In this document: positions 7,860-18,503 of the stretch, in pieces
Numbering within the stretch: the first letter of the stretch is position 1
How the letters are laid out: every line of letters starts with the position of its first letter
DNA from: CAVSJJ01 sp963771015
GTDB lineage: Bacteria > Actinomycetota > Actinomycetes > Actinomycetales > Dermatophilaceae
Assembly: GCA_963771015.1 (NCBI GenBank)
Contig: CAVYRN010000014.1
Location: forward strand, 1 to 64,000
Reading direction: 5' to 3'
Length of the DNA stretch: 64,000 bases
Program-made: the position numbers and the translations under genes
The notes under the pieces: generated by a model
What the model saw: the letters and a program-made list of their open reading frames with translations, nothing else
What the model was told of the DNA's origin: nothing
The model's database searches: none

Positions 7860-8701
7860 GGGTCCAGGTCCTCCGCGGCGTGCGCGGCGAACGTCGCGGC
7901 CACCGCGGCGGTGACCGGGCCCGGCACGGGCAGAGCGCGGCCGTCGACGGTGCCCACGGCATACACGTCTCGGGTCGAGCTGGTGAGGAACAGCTCCTCG
8001 CACGTGGTGAGCACCTCGATCGGCAGGTCCTCCTCGCGCACCTCGATCCCGGCGGCCGCGCACCACTCGAGAACAAGCTCACGGGTGATTCCGGCGAGGC
8101 AGCCACCGGACAGCGGCGGCGTCCGGACGATCCCGTCGACGACCACGAAGGCGTTGGAGCCGGTGCCCTCGCACAGCTCGTCCCGGGTGTTGGCGAAGAG
8201 GGCCTCCACCGCGCCACGCTTCTTGGCGTAGCCGAGGGCGACGACGTTGTCGGCGTACGAGGTCGTCTTGAGCCCGGCCGTGGCCGACCGCTCGTTCCGG
8301 GTCCACGGGACCGTGACGACGGTGCCCCCCGGGGCCGGCTCCGGCTGCGCACCGGCGGTGACGATGTAGGTGAGTGCCGAGCCGGTCCGGTCCGATCCCA
8401 GCGGGCCGGCTCCCCCCGTCACGGTCCAGCGCAGCCGGCCGAAGGGGATGGGCTCGCCGGCCGCAAGGACGGCCTTGGCCCCCGTGCGGATCACGTCATG
8501 GTCGGCGGGGGGAAGCCCCAGGCCGGCCAGGGTGCGGTCCATGCGCCGCAGATGGCGCGTCATGGCGAAGGCCGCTCCGTCCTCGACCTTGGCCGTCTCG
8601 AAACCGCCGTCGCCCACGGTGACGCCGTGGTCGAGCGCCCGGACCGACGGCACGTCGGCGTCGACGAGGTGGCCGTCGACCCACACCCGGATCTCGCTCA
8701 C
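7856..8701 (-). CDS. pabC: Aminodeoxychorismate lyase / class IV aminotransferase
   Basis: 281 residues of the PLP fold-type IV family. Visible landmarks are DHGVTVGDGGFETAKV near the N-terminus, RLRWTVTGG, the lysine-bearing GLKTTSYADNVVAL with FANTRDELCEGTGSNAF (the ExxxxN phosphate-binding turn), and GITRELVLEWC. PabC removes pyruvate from 4-amino-4-deoxychorismate to give p-aminobenzoate for folate. I assign pabC rather than a branched-chain aminotransferase because it is coupled to a pabB-type gene: its GTG at 8701 overlaps that stop by 4 bp. Longer upstream starts in the same frame lie inside pabB and are less likely. Confidence 0.82.
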   Translation of the reverse strand: MSEIRVWVDGHLVDADVPSVRALDHGVTVGDGGFETAKVEDGAAFAMTRHLRRMDRTLAGLGLPPADHDVIRTGAKAVLAAGEPIPFGRLRWTVTGGAGPLGSDRTGSALTYIVTAGAQPEPAPGGTVVTVPWTRNERSATAGLKTTSYADNVVALGYAKKRGAVEALFANTRDELCEGTGSNAFVVVDGIVRTPPLSGGCLAGITRELVLEWCAAAGIEVREEDLPIEVLTTCEELFLTSSTRDVYAVGTVDGRALPVPGPVTAAVAATFAAHAAEDLDP

Positions 8702-9765
8702 GAGGTCTGCCTTCCCATGGGCGCCACCCTTCCAGATGCCAGGCCGATGAGGCGAGCAGCCTTGAGGCGCGTCTCGTGCCACTCCTGCGCAGGGTCCGAG
8801 CCCCAGGTGATGCCCGCCCCCGTGCCGAACCGGACCATGCGGGTCCCGTCGCCCTCGCGCTCCGCCCAGAAGGTCCGGATGCCGACCGCGAGGACCGCCT
8901 CGTCGGCGTCGGCGTCGAGCCAGCCGATCGCCCCGCAGTACGGCCCCCGGGGGACCGGCTCCAGGTCGGCGATCGACTGCATGGCGGTGTGCTTCGGCGC
9001 CCCCGACACCGACCCCGGCGGGAACGTCGCGGCCAGGACGTCGGACCAGGACACCCCGGGGACCAGGTCACCGGCGACATCGGAGACGAGGTGGACCAGC
9101 CCGGGGTGCTGCTCGAGACCGCACAGCCGGTCGACCCGAACGGTGCCGGGACGGCATACCCGGGCCAGGTCGTTGCGCACGAGGTCGACGATCATGACGT
9201 TCTCGGCGACGTCCTTGGCGAGCAGCCCGTCCGCCTCGCGAGCCGTCCCCTTGATCGGCCGCGACGTGAGCGAGAGACCGTTGCGGACGAGGTAGGCCTC
9301 GGGCGAGGCGCAGGCGATCTCGAGGCCTACCTCGGGAACGTCGACGACGGCGGCATACGGGGCCGGGTTCCCGAGCGCCAACAGCGACCCCAGGGCGCCG
9401 ATCGACGCGTCCTCGGGCAGATCGTGGCTCAGCACCCGGCAGAGATTGACCTGGTAGACCGTGCCGGCGGCGATCCGCTCGCGGATCGTCCGCACGCCGG
9501 CGAGGAAGTCCGCCTCCTCCAGGCTGCTCCGCCAGGCGGCGTCCAACGGCGACCACGGCTGCGCAGCCGGCTCGTCGAGCTCGCCACGCCGCACGTCGTC
9601 GAACCGGACCGCGGTCAGCTGCCCCTCGAACGTCACGACGACCGCCCAGAAGCCCGCCGTCAGGTCGGCCGGGTCGTGGGTGACGGCACTCACGCCGCTG
9701 GCGTGGATCCCCCGGAACCGCGCCGTCGCCACCGCCGAATCGTACGCGGGTCGTTGCTCTTTCAT
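8698..9765 (-). CDS. pabB: Aminodeoxychorismate synthase component I
   Basis: 355 residues of the chorismate-binding family. It carries TVYQVNLCRVLS, SRPIKGTAREADG (the PIKGT lysine is the hallmark of PabB as opposed to anthranilate synthase), DLVRNDLARVCRPGTVRVD, LVHLVSDVAGDL, PPGSVSGAPKHTAMQSI and the closing GPYCGAIGW and GAGITWGSDPAQEWHET. It aminates chorismate in the first committed step of p-aminobenzoate synthesis. The N-terminal region is shorter than in E. coli PabB, as in many actinobacterial forms. No glutamine amidotransferase (PabA) gene is adjacent. ATG 9765 faces the etf promoter region divergently. Confidence 0.85.
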   Translation of the reverse strand: MKEQRPAYDSAVATARFRGIHASGVSAVTHDPADLTAGFWAVVVTFEGQLTAVRFDDVRRGELDEPAAQPWSPLDAAWRSSLEEADFLAGVRTIRERIAAGTVYQVNLCRVLSHDLPEDASIGALGSLLALGNPAPYAAVVDVPEVGLEIACASPEAYLVRNGLSLTSRPIKGTAREADGLLAKDVAENVMIVDLVRNDLARVCRPGTVRVDRLCGLEQHPGLVHLVSDVAGDLVPGVSWSDVLAATFPPGSVSGAPKHTAMQSIADLEPVPRGPYCGAIGWLDADADEAVLAVGIRTFWAEREGDGTRMVRFGTGAGITWGSDPAQEWHETRLKAARLIGLASGRVAPMGRQTS

Positions 9766-9876
9766 CCGAACGTGACCTTGGACCCAATCGTCGGTACTGA
9801 CGAGTACGGGTTGGCGCAAGCGCTTCCGCGGGGGCAGGCTCGGGGTGAACGTTCGGCCCACCCAGGAGGCCCGCCG
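9766..9876. promoter_or_regulatory. Divergent pabB / etfB control region with inverted GAACG elements
   Basis: This 111-bp gap must hold promoters for both directions. CCGAACGTGACC at 9766-9777 and GGTGAACGTTCGG at 9844-9856 are near inverted copies. The second contains the 8-bp palindrome GAACGTTC. The AGGAGG site for etfB lies near 9864. The spacing (about 70 bp) would allow one regulator to bind both. No -10/-35 pair is clear. Confidence 0.35.
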
Positions 9877-10656
9877 ATGAAGATCGCCGTACTGGTCAAG
9901 TACGTACCCGACCCCGCCGAACCGTGGACCTTCGCGCCCGACCACACCGTCGACCGAGTCGGCGTCGACGGTCGGCTGTCCGAGCTCGACGAGTACGCCA
10001 TCGAGCAGGCCGTCCGGCTGTCCGAGACCGGCGCGGCGGACGAGGTCGTCCACGTGACCGTCGCCCCGGCCGCGGCCGCCGACGCCCTGCGCAAGGCCCT
10101 CGCCATCGGCGGGGACGCGGCGGTCCACGTCAGCGACGAGGGGATACACGGGTCCGACGCGCTCGCCACCTCGCTCGTCCTCGCCGAGGCCGTTCGTCGG
10201 GTCGGGGCCGACCTCGTCCTCACCGGCATGTCCTCCACCGACGGCGAGATGTCCGTCATGCCCTCGATGGTCGCCGCCCGGCTCGGGTTCGCCCAGGCGA
10301 CCTTCGCCGGCGAGATCGCCGTCGCGGGCGAACAGGTGACGGTCCACCGCGACACCGACACGGCCCGGGAGACCGTCCGGGTGAGCCTGCCGGCCGTCGT
10401 GTCGATCACCGACCAGGCCGGCGAGGCGCGCTACCCCGCCTTCAAGTCGATCATCGCCGCGAAGAAGAAGCCGGTCGAGACGCTGACCCTCGCCGATCTC
10501 GGTATCGACGTGAGCCGGGTCGGCGCGGATGCCGCCGCCGTCCAGGTCGTCGACATCTCCCCCGCACCCCCGCGAGAGGCGGGCACCGTCGTCGTCGACG
10601 ACGGGAGCGCGGCGACCCAGGTCGCCGAGTTCCTCGCCGCTCGCGGCTTCATCTGA
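9877..10656 (+). CDS. etfB: Electron transfer flavoprotein beta subunit
   Basis: 259 residues. MKIAVLVKYVPDP, DEYAIEQAVRL, ATSLVLAEAVRRVGADLVLTG and the beta-subunit recognition segment PAVVSITDQAGEARYPAFKSI(IAAKKKP) are family hallmarks. With EtfA it carries electrons from acyl-CoA dehydrogenases to the quinone pool through FAD, AMP lying in this subunit. A clear AGGAGG precedes ATG 9877. EtfA follows after 15 bp, then an acyl-CoA dehydrogenase. Most actinobacteria have a housekeeping etf pair, so this may be either that or a dedicated pair for the synthase locus. Linkage to the dehydrogenase favours a functional tie. Confidence 0.95.
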   Translation: MKIAVLVKYVPDPAEPWTFAPDHTVDRVGVDGRLSELDEYAIEQAVRLSETGAADEVVHVTVAPAAAADALRKALAIGGDAAVHVSDEGIHGSDALATSLVLAEAVRRVGADLVLTGMSSTDGEMSVMPSMVAARLGFAQATFAGEIAVAGEQVTVHRDTDTARETVRVSLPAVVSITDQAGEARYPAFKSIIAAKKKPVETLTLADLGIDVSRVGADAAAVQVVDISPAPPREAGTVVVDDGSAATQVAEFLAARGFI

Positions 10657-10671
10657 GCAGGAGGCAGCCCC

Positions 10672-11634
10672 ATGAGTGAAGTCCTGGTCCTCGCCCAGAC
10701 CACCGAGTCCGGGGTGGGCAAGGCGACCTTCGAGCTGCTCACGGCGGCCCGCCGGCTCGGCGAGCCGAGCGCCGTCGTCTTCGGCGAGCCCACCGATGCG
10801 GTCGTCGCCGCCCTCGGCGAGTACGGCGCAACCACCGTGTATGCCGTCACCGCCGCCGAGGCGACCCAGTTCCTGTCCGTTCCCAAGGCCGAGGCCATGG
10901 CCGAGCTCGCGACCCGGGTCGCCGCGCTCGCCGTCCTCACGACATCCAGCCCCGAGGGGAAGGATGTCGCGGCCCGCGTCGCCGTGCAGCTCGATGCCGG
11001 GATCGTCACCGACGCCGTGGACGTCCGCGCCGACGCGGACGGGGTCATGGCCACCCAGAGTGTGGGGTCGGCGCGGTTCCTGGCCCGGACGAGGGTCGTG
11101 AGGGGCCCGGCCGTCGTGACGATCCGACCGAACGCCATCGGGTCCGAGCCGGCACCGGCCACCCCGACGGTGAGTCTCGTCGATGTGGCCTTCTCCGACC
11201 AGGCCCGCCTCGCGACGATCACCGAGACCACGCCCAAGGCCGGCAGCGGACGCCCCGAGCTGGCCGAGGCGGCGCTCGTCGTCGCCGGCGGGCGGGGCGT
11301 CGGGTCCCGCGAGGGCTTCGCCGCCGTCGAGGCGCTCGCCGACGCGCTCGGGGCAGCCGTGGGAGCATCTCGGACCGCCACGGACGCCGGCTGGGTCGCG
11401 CACGAGCTGCAGGTCGGCCAGACCGGCAAGACGATCGCCCCCGACCTCTATGTCGCGGCCGGGATCTCCGGGGCCATCCAGCACCGGGCCGGCATGCAGT
11501 CCAGCAAGACCATCGTCGCCGTCAACAAGGACTCCGATGCACCGATCTTCGCCATCGCGGACCTCGGGGTGGTCGGGGACCTCCACGTCGTGCTGCCCGC
11601 TCTCACCGCCGAGGTGCGCCAGCGCAAGGGGTGA
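10672..11634 (+). CDS. etfA: Electron transfer flavoprotein alpha subunit
   Basis: 320 residues. The N-terminal half is the ETF-fold domain. The C-terminal FAD domain runs from about residue 195 with AALVVAGGRGVGSREGF, the conserved VGASRTATDAGW, VGQTGKTIAPDLYVAAGISGA, IQHRAGMQSSKTIVAVNKD and DLGVVGDLHVVLP, the last contacting the flavin. It forms the heterodimer with EtfB encoded 15 bp upstream. A good GGAGG precedes the ATG. A hairpin downstream (11656-11676) may partly separate it from the acyl-CoA dehydrogenase gene. Confidence 0.96.
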   Translation: MSEVLVLAQTTESGVGKATFELLTAARRLGEPSAVVFGEPTDAVVAALGEYGATTVYAVTAAEATQFLSVPKAEAMAELATRVAALAVLTTSSPEGKDVAARVAVQLDAGIVTDAVDVRADADGVMATQSVGSARFLARTRVVRGPAVVTIRPNAIGSEPAPATPTVSLVDVAFSDQARLATITETTPKAGSGRPELAEAALVVAGGRGVGSREGFAAVEALADALGAAVGASRTATDAGWVAHELQVGQTGKTIAPDLYVAAGISGAIQHRAGMQSSKTIVAVNKDSDAPIFAIADLGVVGDLHVVLPALTAEVRQRKG

Positions 11635-11655
11635 GCACGCGCGCCCCACACCGTT

Positions 11656-11676
11656 CCGGACCTGAGCGAGGTCCGG
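11656..11676 (+). terminator. Hairpin after etfA (attenuator or weak terminator)
   Basis: Perfect 8-bp stem CCGGACCT / AGGTCCGG around a 5-base loop, 22 bp after the etfA stop. No T-run follows, so full rho-independent termination is doubtful. It may set the ratio of etf to downstream transcripts or stabilise the etf mRNA. Confidence 0.45.
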
Positions 11677-11749
11677 CCGACCCGACCATCCGCCGTGAGG
11701 TGGCCCTGGTCGCCCACCCGTCCCGACCCTCCACCCGAGCGAGAACGCC

Positions 11750-13462
11750 ATGACCGACACCACCACCCCCAGCGCCACCCATGTCGGAGGCGCCGGGCTG
11801 GACGTGGGCAGCCTCAACCTCATGCTCGAGGCCCTCGACGACTTCGTCGGCGCGGCACTGACCCCGGAGCGCCAGCTCGAGCTCGACCACGACGACGTCT
11901 GTCCCGAGGACGTCGTCCGGGCCATGTCCGACCCCGAGGTCCTCGGCGTCCAGCTCGTCTTCATCCCCGAGGCCTACGGCGGCATGGACGGCGGCGCGTT
12001 CGACTCCTACCGGGTGTGCGAGGTGATGGCCCGCCGCGACCTCGGCCTGGCGACCGCCGTGTTCGCCACCTTCCTGGGTTCGGACCCCATCGTCGTCGGG
12101 GGGACCGAGGAGCAGCGGGCCCACTGGCTCGGCGAGATCGCCGAGAAGGGCCACGTCTTCGCCTACGGGGCCACCGAGCCCGAGGCGGGCTCCGACCTGA
12201 GCGCGATGACGACGGTCGCGGTGCCGGTCACGGGCGCCGACGGCGAGGTCACGGCATACCGGATCACCGGGCGCAAGCAGTGGATCTCCAACGGCTCCAT
12301 CGCCGACTACACGACGATCCTCGCCGCCAGCCCGGCCGGCCCGTGCTGGTTCGTCGTCCCCAAGGACGCACCGGGCTTCACGACCGCGACCCCGGAGGAC
12401 AAGCACGGCATCCGGCTGTCGAACACCGCCGCACTCTTCCTCGACGATGTCGAGGTACCCGCCGAGAATCTCGTGGGCGGCGTCGAGGGGAAGGGCCTGG
12501 TCCAGGCGCAGCAGGTCTTCGGGTACACCCGGGTCATGGTCGCGGCCTTCGGCCTCGGCGCCGGGTGGGCTGCACTGGACCGGGCCATCGAGTACAGCGT
12601 CAACCGGATCCAAGGCGGTGGGCCGCTCAGCGAGAAGCAGGGCTACACCCACAAGCTCATCGTGCCGCACGCCGTCCGGCTCGAGGCGGCGCGCGCCTTC
12701 ATCGAGCACACGTCCGCGCTCCTGGACACGGGCGACTTCCCCGACGGTGCTCTCAACACCGAGGGTGCCATCGCCAAGCTCATGGCCTCCGAGGCGGGCA
12801 ACGCCGCGGCCGAGGCCGCCATCCAGGCCCACGGCGGCTACGGCTACACCCGGCCGTACGTCGTCGAGAAGATCAAGCGCGATGTGCGCATCACGACCAT
12901 CTACGAGGGCACCTCGGAGATCCTTGAGATGACCATCGCCCGGGACCGGTGGCAGCAGCACCTCAAGACGCAGGGGCGCTACTACGCCGACCTCGCGGCG
13001 GGGCTCGCCGCCACCCATCAGCGGCACCCCGACGTGGGCGCCGACGTCGCCGCCCTGGCCGCCCGGGCCCTCGGGGTCGTTCTCGAGGCGGCCCGCACCG
13101 GTCGGCTGACCCGCAACCAGCACGTCCTGTTCCGGCTCGGCGAGCTCGTCGCCGTCACCGAGACGGCCTGCGTGTTCGCCCGCAAGGCCGCGGCAGCAGC
13201 CGACGGCGCTCTTCACGAGAAGGCACCCACCCGGTTCGCCGCCGACGCCCTGGCCGCCATGGCGCGGGTGTTCGCCCGTGAGGCCGCCCACCAGGTGGCC
13301 CTCGACGGCACGCGGTGGGTCGCCGGCGCGGCCGCACCCGGCTCGCCGAGCGTCGCCGCGATCAACGCCATCCCCACCGCCGCGATCTTCGCCGCCCAGG
13401 CCGGCCTCGTCGCCGACCTCGACCGCGTGGCCGACGTCCTCTACGACCGCACCCCCGACTGA
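11750..13462 (+). CDS. Acyl-CoA dehydrogenase with extended C-terminus
   Basis: 570 residues against about 380-400 for simple family members. The FAD/acyl-CoA core is complete: YGATEPEAGSDLSAM, the KQWISNG beta-domain strand, NLVGGVEGKGL, AIQAHGGYGYTRPYVVEK and RDVRITTIYEGTSEILE with the catalytic base at E386. About 150 further residues form a helical tail like that of long bacterial dehydrogenases. The enzyme introduces a 2,3-double bond into an acyl thioester and hands electrons to ETF, encoded just upstream. It lies 30 bp before the giant synthase gene, so its substrate may be that enzyme's product. Substrate length cannot be deduced. It could also be an ordinary beta-oxidation enzyme. 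Confidence 0.92.
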   Translation: MTDTTTPSATHVGGAGLDVGSLNLMLEALDDFVGAALTPERQLELDHDDVCPEDVVRAMSDPEVLGVQLVFIPEAYGGMDGGAFDSYRVCEVMARRDLGLATAVFATFLGSDPIVVGGTEEQRAHWLGEIAEKGHVFAYGATEPEAGSDLSAMTTVAVPVTGADGEVTAYRITGRKQWISNGSIADYTTILAASPAGPCWFVVPKDAPGFTTATPEDKHGIRLSNTAALFLDDVEVPAENLVGGVEGKGLVQAQQVFGYTRVMVAAFGLGAGWAALDRAIEYSVNRIQGGGPLSEKQGYTHKLIVPHAVRLEAARAFIEHTSALLDTGDFPDGALNTEGAIAKLMASEAGNAAAEAAIQAHGGYGYTRPYVVEKIKRDVRITTIYEGTSEILEMTIARDRWQQHLKTQGRYYADLAAGLAATHQRHPDVGADVAALAARALGVVLEAARTGRLTRNQHVLFRLGELVAVTETACVFARKAAAAADGALHEKAPTRFAADALAAMARVFAREAAHQVALDGTRWVAGAAAPGSPSVAAINAIPTAAIFAAQAGLVADLDRVADVLYDRTPD

Positions 13463-13492
13463 CCCGAGCAGCACGGAACCGAGGAACCCCTC

Positions 13493-16400
13493 ATGACCAC
13501 CAGCCCCCTCGTCCGACCCGTCGCCGTCGTCGGCCACGCCGCGATCATGCCCGAGGCCCCCAACGGGGACGCCTTCTGGGCCAACATCACCGGAGGCCGG
13601 TACTGCGTCACCGAGGTCCCGCCGAACCGGTGGGACCCGGCCCTGTACTTCGACGAGGACCACGCCGTCCCGGACAAGACGTACTCGACGATCGGCGGCT
13701 GGGTCCGTGAGTTCGAGTGGGACCCGATCGCCTGGCGGCTGCCCATCCCACCCACCGTCGCCAAGCAGATGGACGAGGGCCAGCGCTGGGCCCTCTCGGC
13801 CGCCCGCTCGGCCCTGACGATGGCCGGCTGGCCGGCCTGGGGCGTCGACTCCGACCGGGTCGCCGTCATCCTCGGTAACGCCATCGGAGGCGAGAAGCAC
13901 TACACGTCCTCGATGCGGATCAGGCTCCCCGAGGTCATCAGGCAGCTCCAGGCCTCCCCCACGCTTGCGGGCCTCCCGACGGACGTCCAGCGGGCGGTCG
14001 TCGAGGAGACCCGGGCGGCCTACCTGGGCAACACCCTGCCCATCACCGAGGACACGATGCCCGGTGAGCTGTCCAACGTCATGGCCGGCCGGATCGCCAA
14101 CCTGTTCAACCTGCGTGGGCCGAACTTCACGACCGACGCGGCCTGCGCGTCCGGGCTCGCCGCCCTCGACGCGGCCGTGCGGGGGCTGGTCGACCACCAG
14201 TACGACGCAGCCGTCACCGGCGGGGTCGACCGGAACATGGGCGTCGATGCCTTCGTGAAGTTCTGCAAGATAGGAGCGCTCTCGGCCACCGGGACCCGGC
14301 CCTTCGACGCCGGGGCCGACGGGTTCGTCATGGGCGAGGGCGCCGCCCTGTTCGTCCTCAAGCGCCTCGAGGACGCCGAGCGCGACGGCGACCACGTGTA
14401 TGCCGTCATCCTCGGCATCGGCGGGTCATCCGACGGCAAGGGCAAGGGGATCACCGCGCCCAACCCTGTCGGCCAGCAGCTCGCCGTCCACCGGGCGTGG
14501 GAGAACTCCGGCGCGGACCTGACGACGGTCATGGCGGTCGAGGCGCACGGCACCTCGACCCGGGTCGGGGACGCTGCCGAGCTGACCAGCCTCCAAGAGG
14601 TGTTCGGCCCCGCTGGCGTCGCTCCCCGGTCGGTGGCCCTCGGCTCGGTGAAGTCCAACATCGGCCACCTCAAGGCCGCGGCGGGAACCGCCGGCCTCTA
14701 CAAGATGGTCCGCTCGCTCGACGAGAAGATCCTCACCCCGAGCCTGAACTTCCGCGACCCCAACCCGAACGTCGACTGGGACACCAGCCCCTTCGCCGTC
14801 AACACCACCCTGCGTGCCTGGCCGGAGTCGCCCTCGGGCGCGCGCATCGGCGCGGTCAGTGCCTTCGGCTTCGGCGGGACGAACTTCCACGTCGTCGTGG
14901 AGGAGTACGTTCCCGGCCGCCACCAGGCGCCGAACCGGGTGTTCGCCTCCGCCCAGGTCCCCGCCGGTGCGACCACGGCGGCGACGTCTGCGGCGCCTGT
15001 CGCGGCCGCAGCGCCCAAGGCTCCGCTGCGCGGGGCCCTGGTCCTCGGCGGGCCCTCGGATGCCGACGTCCTCGCCCAGGTCCGGGCCGCCCTCGCCGCC
15101 GCACGGACCGGATCCGCACCGGCACCCGTCGCGCCCGACCCGGCTCTCGCCGGCGCGGAGGTTCGGGTCGCCGTCGACTTCGCCGACGCCGCCGACCTGG
15201 CCGGCAAGCTGGGCAAGCTCGTCACCGCGTTCGACACCGGAAACCCGGCCGTCTTCACGATGCTCCGTCAGCAGGGGGTCTTCGTCGGGCGCGGGCCCGC
15301 ACCCAAGGTGGCCTTCCTCTACACCGGCCAGGGCTCGCAGTACGTCAACATGCTCCACGACCTCGTCCGCAGCGAGCCGGTCGTCGCCGACACCTTCGGC
15401 GAGGCCGACGAGATCATGGCGCCCCTTCTCGGCCGTCCGCTGACGTCGTTCATCTTCAGTGACGACGCCGACCCGGCGACGCTCGACCGGCTCAGCGCCC
15501 AGCTCATGCAGACCGAGATCACCCAGCCGGCCGTCCTCGCCACCGACCTGTCGCTCACCCGGCTGCTCGCGGCGTACGGCATCGAACCCGATCTCGTCAT
15601 GGGCCACAGCCTCGGTGAGTACGGTGCGCTCGTCGCCGCCGGGTCGATCTCGTTCGGCGCGGCCCTCGAAGCCGTCAGCGCCCGCGGTCGCGAGATGACC
15701 AAGGTGTCGGTGGCCGACAACGGCGCGATGGCAGCCGTGTTCGGCCCGCTGCCGGAGATCGAGCGGATCGTCGCCCAGGCCGACGGCTACGTCGTCATCG
15801 CCAACATCAACAGCTTCAACCAGGCCGTCGTCGGCGGGGCGACCGAAGCCGTCGATCGCATCGTCCAGACGTTCGTCGACGCGGGTATCACCGCGGTGCG
15901 CATCCCGGTCAGCCACGCCTTCCACACCTCGATCGTCGCGCCGGCCTCGGAGCCCCTCAAGGTCGCACTGGCCCGGCTCGACGTGCGCGGCCCGCGGGTG
16001 CCGATCGTCGCCAACGTCACCGGCGAGCTGTACCCGGCGAACGCCGACACGGCGACGATGCTCGACGTTCTCGGCAGGCAGGTCGCCTCGCCCGTCCAGT
16101 TCGTCAAGGGGCTCCAGACGCTGTACCGCGAGGGCGCCCGGGTGTTCGTCGAGGTGGGACCGAAGCGGGCGCTGCAGGGGTTCGTCGAGGACGTCCTCGG
16201 CTCGCGGCATGACGACGTCCTCGCCCTGTTCACCAACCACCCGAAGCTCTCCGACGCGGCGGCCTTCAACCAGGCCCTGTGCGGGCTCTACGCCGCGGGC
16301 CTCGGTTACGCCGATCCGGCTCCCGCCGCGATGTCTCGCCCCGTCGCGCCGACAGCGACGGCCGCCGTGACCACCACTCTCCCGAGCGCACCGACGACGT

Positions 16401-18482
16401 CGGCCGGTGTACCGGCGCCGATGGCGGCGCTGACGGCCGCCCCCTCGGACGCCACGATCGCCCAGCTGGGCACGCTCTTCGCCGGCGTCATCGCCGAAGG
16501 GATGCGGCTGATGACCGGCGGCCAGACCTCCGCGGCCGACCCGGCCTCCCCCGCACCGATCGCCGCCCCCGCCGGCTCGGCCGGGCTCGCGACGACCGCA
16601 CCGGTCGTCATCACCGGGGCCGCGCTCGGCCTGCCCGGCGTGCCGCAGACCTTCGACGACGCCAACCTCGCCAAGATCCTCGCCGGCCAGTCCTTCATCG
16701 AGGTGCTCCCCGACGAGGTCCGGGCCCGGATGGTCGACCAGCGGATCACCCGCCTGGTCAAGGATGCCGCGGGTGGCGGGTCGTTCGTCACGATCGACGA
16801 CGCCGCCGACGTCATCAAGCTCGCCGGGCGGCACGCGCCGCTCGACGTGGTCGAGCAGTTCGGCATCGACCAGGCGCGGGACGAGGCCCTCGACAACACG
16901 ACCCGGATGGCACTCGGGTCCGGCTTCGACGCCATGCGCGACGCCGGCATACCTCTGGTGATGCGCTACAAGACCACGACGCTCGGCACCCAGCTCCCCG
17001 ACCGCTGGGGGCTGCCCGAGTCACTGCGCGACGACACCGGGGTCATCTTCGCCTCGGCCTTCCCCGGGTACGACCGGTTCGCCGAGGCCGTCGAGGCGTA
17101 TGCCGTGGACAAGGGGCGTCGGGACAACCTCCTCGCCCTCGAGGCTGTCCGCGCGGCGATGTCCGGCGACGAGCCCGCAGCCGCCGAGGCCGACCGGCTC
17201 ATCGCCGAGCTGCGGGCGACCCTGGCGGCCGAGCCGTACGCGTTCGACCGGAAGTTCCTGTTCCGGGTCCTGTCGATGGGGCACAGCCAGTTCGCCGAGA
17301 TCATCGGCGCACGTGGCCCGAACACCCAGGTCAACGCCGCCTGCGCGAGCACGACACAGGCGCTCTCGGTGGCCGAGGACTGGATCCGGGCCGGACGGTG
17401 CAGCCGCGTCGTCATCGTCTCCGCCGACGACGCCACCGGCGAGCACCTGCTGCCCTGGGTGACCTCCGGGTTCCTCGCGACGGGAGCGGCGGCCACCGAC
17501 GAGCGCGTCGAGGACGCGGCGACCCCGTTCGACCGGCGGCGGCACGGGATGATCGTCGGGGTCGGGGCCGCGGCGCTCGTCGTCGAGTCGGCCGAGGCGG
17601 CCCGCGAACGTGGCATCCAGCCCATCTGTGAGGTGCTCGGTGCCGTCACGGCCAACAGCGCCTTCCACGGCACCAGGCTCGACGTCGAGCACATCGGCGG
17701 GGTCATGGAGTCCCTGGTCCGCGAGGCCGAGGGGCGAGGTGTGTCCCGGCACGCGATCGCTCCTTCGACGATGTTCGTCTCGCACGAGACGTACACGCCG
17801 GCCCGGGGCGGCAGCGCCGCTGCCGAGATCAACGCGCTGCGCCGGGTCTTCGGCGCCGACGCAGACCGGGTCGTCATCACCAACACCAAGGGCTTCACCG
17901 GGCACGCCATGGGGGCCGGCATCGAGGATGTCGTCGCCATCAAGGCCCTCGAGACCGGGATCGTCCCGCCGGTACCGAACTACCGCGAGCCGGATCCCGA
18001 CCTCGGCGCGCTCAACCTGTCGACCGGCGGGTCCTACCCGGTCGAGTACGCCCTGCGGCTCGCCGCCGGGTTCGGGTCCCAGGTCGCCATGTCCCTGTTG
18101 CGCCGCACGCCCATGCCCGACGGCGCTCGCCGAGCTCCGGACCGGCTCGGGTACGCGTACCGGGTCATCGACCCGGATGCCTGGCAGCGCTGGCTCGACG
18201 CGCTGTCCGGACATCGGGGCAGTGTCCTCGAGGTGAACCGCCGCCGGCTGCGCGTCGTGGACGTCGGGGCCCCCGAGGTGCCCGTCGTGCCGGTGACCCA
18301 CGTGCCGGTTCCGTATGCCGGCATCGCGGCCGCCGCCGCACCCTCCGCCCCTGCCGCGGTGGCGCCGATGCCGATCCCGGCCCCCGCCGTCGCCCCGTCC
18401 GCCTCCCCCATGACCGCTCCGGTTCCGAGCACCCCCGCCGCTCCGCCCGCCCCGGCGGCACCGGCCCCGTCGCCACGGCCCT
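13493..18482 (+). CDS. Iterative type I synthase, first part: KS-AT-KS
   Basis: About 1660 residues before an apparent frameshift near 18480. Order: ketosynthase 1 (residues 1-470; C218 in DAACASG, H352 in EAHGTST, H392 in NIGHLKAA); acyltransferase (about 600-920; YTGQGSQ, S706 in GHSLGEY, H808/H811 in SHAFH); Ala/Pro linker; ketosynthase 2 (about 1045-1560; C1284 in NAACAST, H1431 in SHETYT, H1471 in FTGHAMG). All catalytic residues are present, so KS2 is not a chain-length-factor relic, although its first histidine motif is unusual. The layout recalls PfaA-type polyunsaturated fatty acid synthases but with an extra KS in the same chain. ATG 13493 follows the dehydrogenase gene by 30 bp. 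Past the Pro/Ala linker this frame stays open to 21022 but turns into Arg-rich nonsense, while frame +1 continues with carriers. Confidence 0.85.
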
Positions 18483-18503
18483 GTCGCCACGGTCCCCGTC
18501 CCC

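Noticed and set aside
7383..8066. Longer N-terminus for the PGPGW protein
   Set aside because: The extra part overlaps pabC and has no family support; GTG 7859 with the GTGA overlap is better.
8698..11964. A 1088-residue open frame on the minus strand covering pabB and extending over etfB/etfA
   Set aside because: Only the pabB part (8698-9765) has family motifs; the rest is low-complexity Gly/Asp/Arg sequence antisense to etf, an artefact of high GC.
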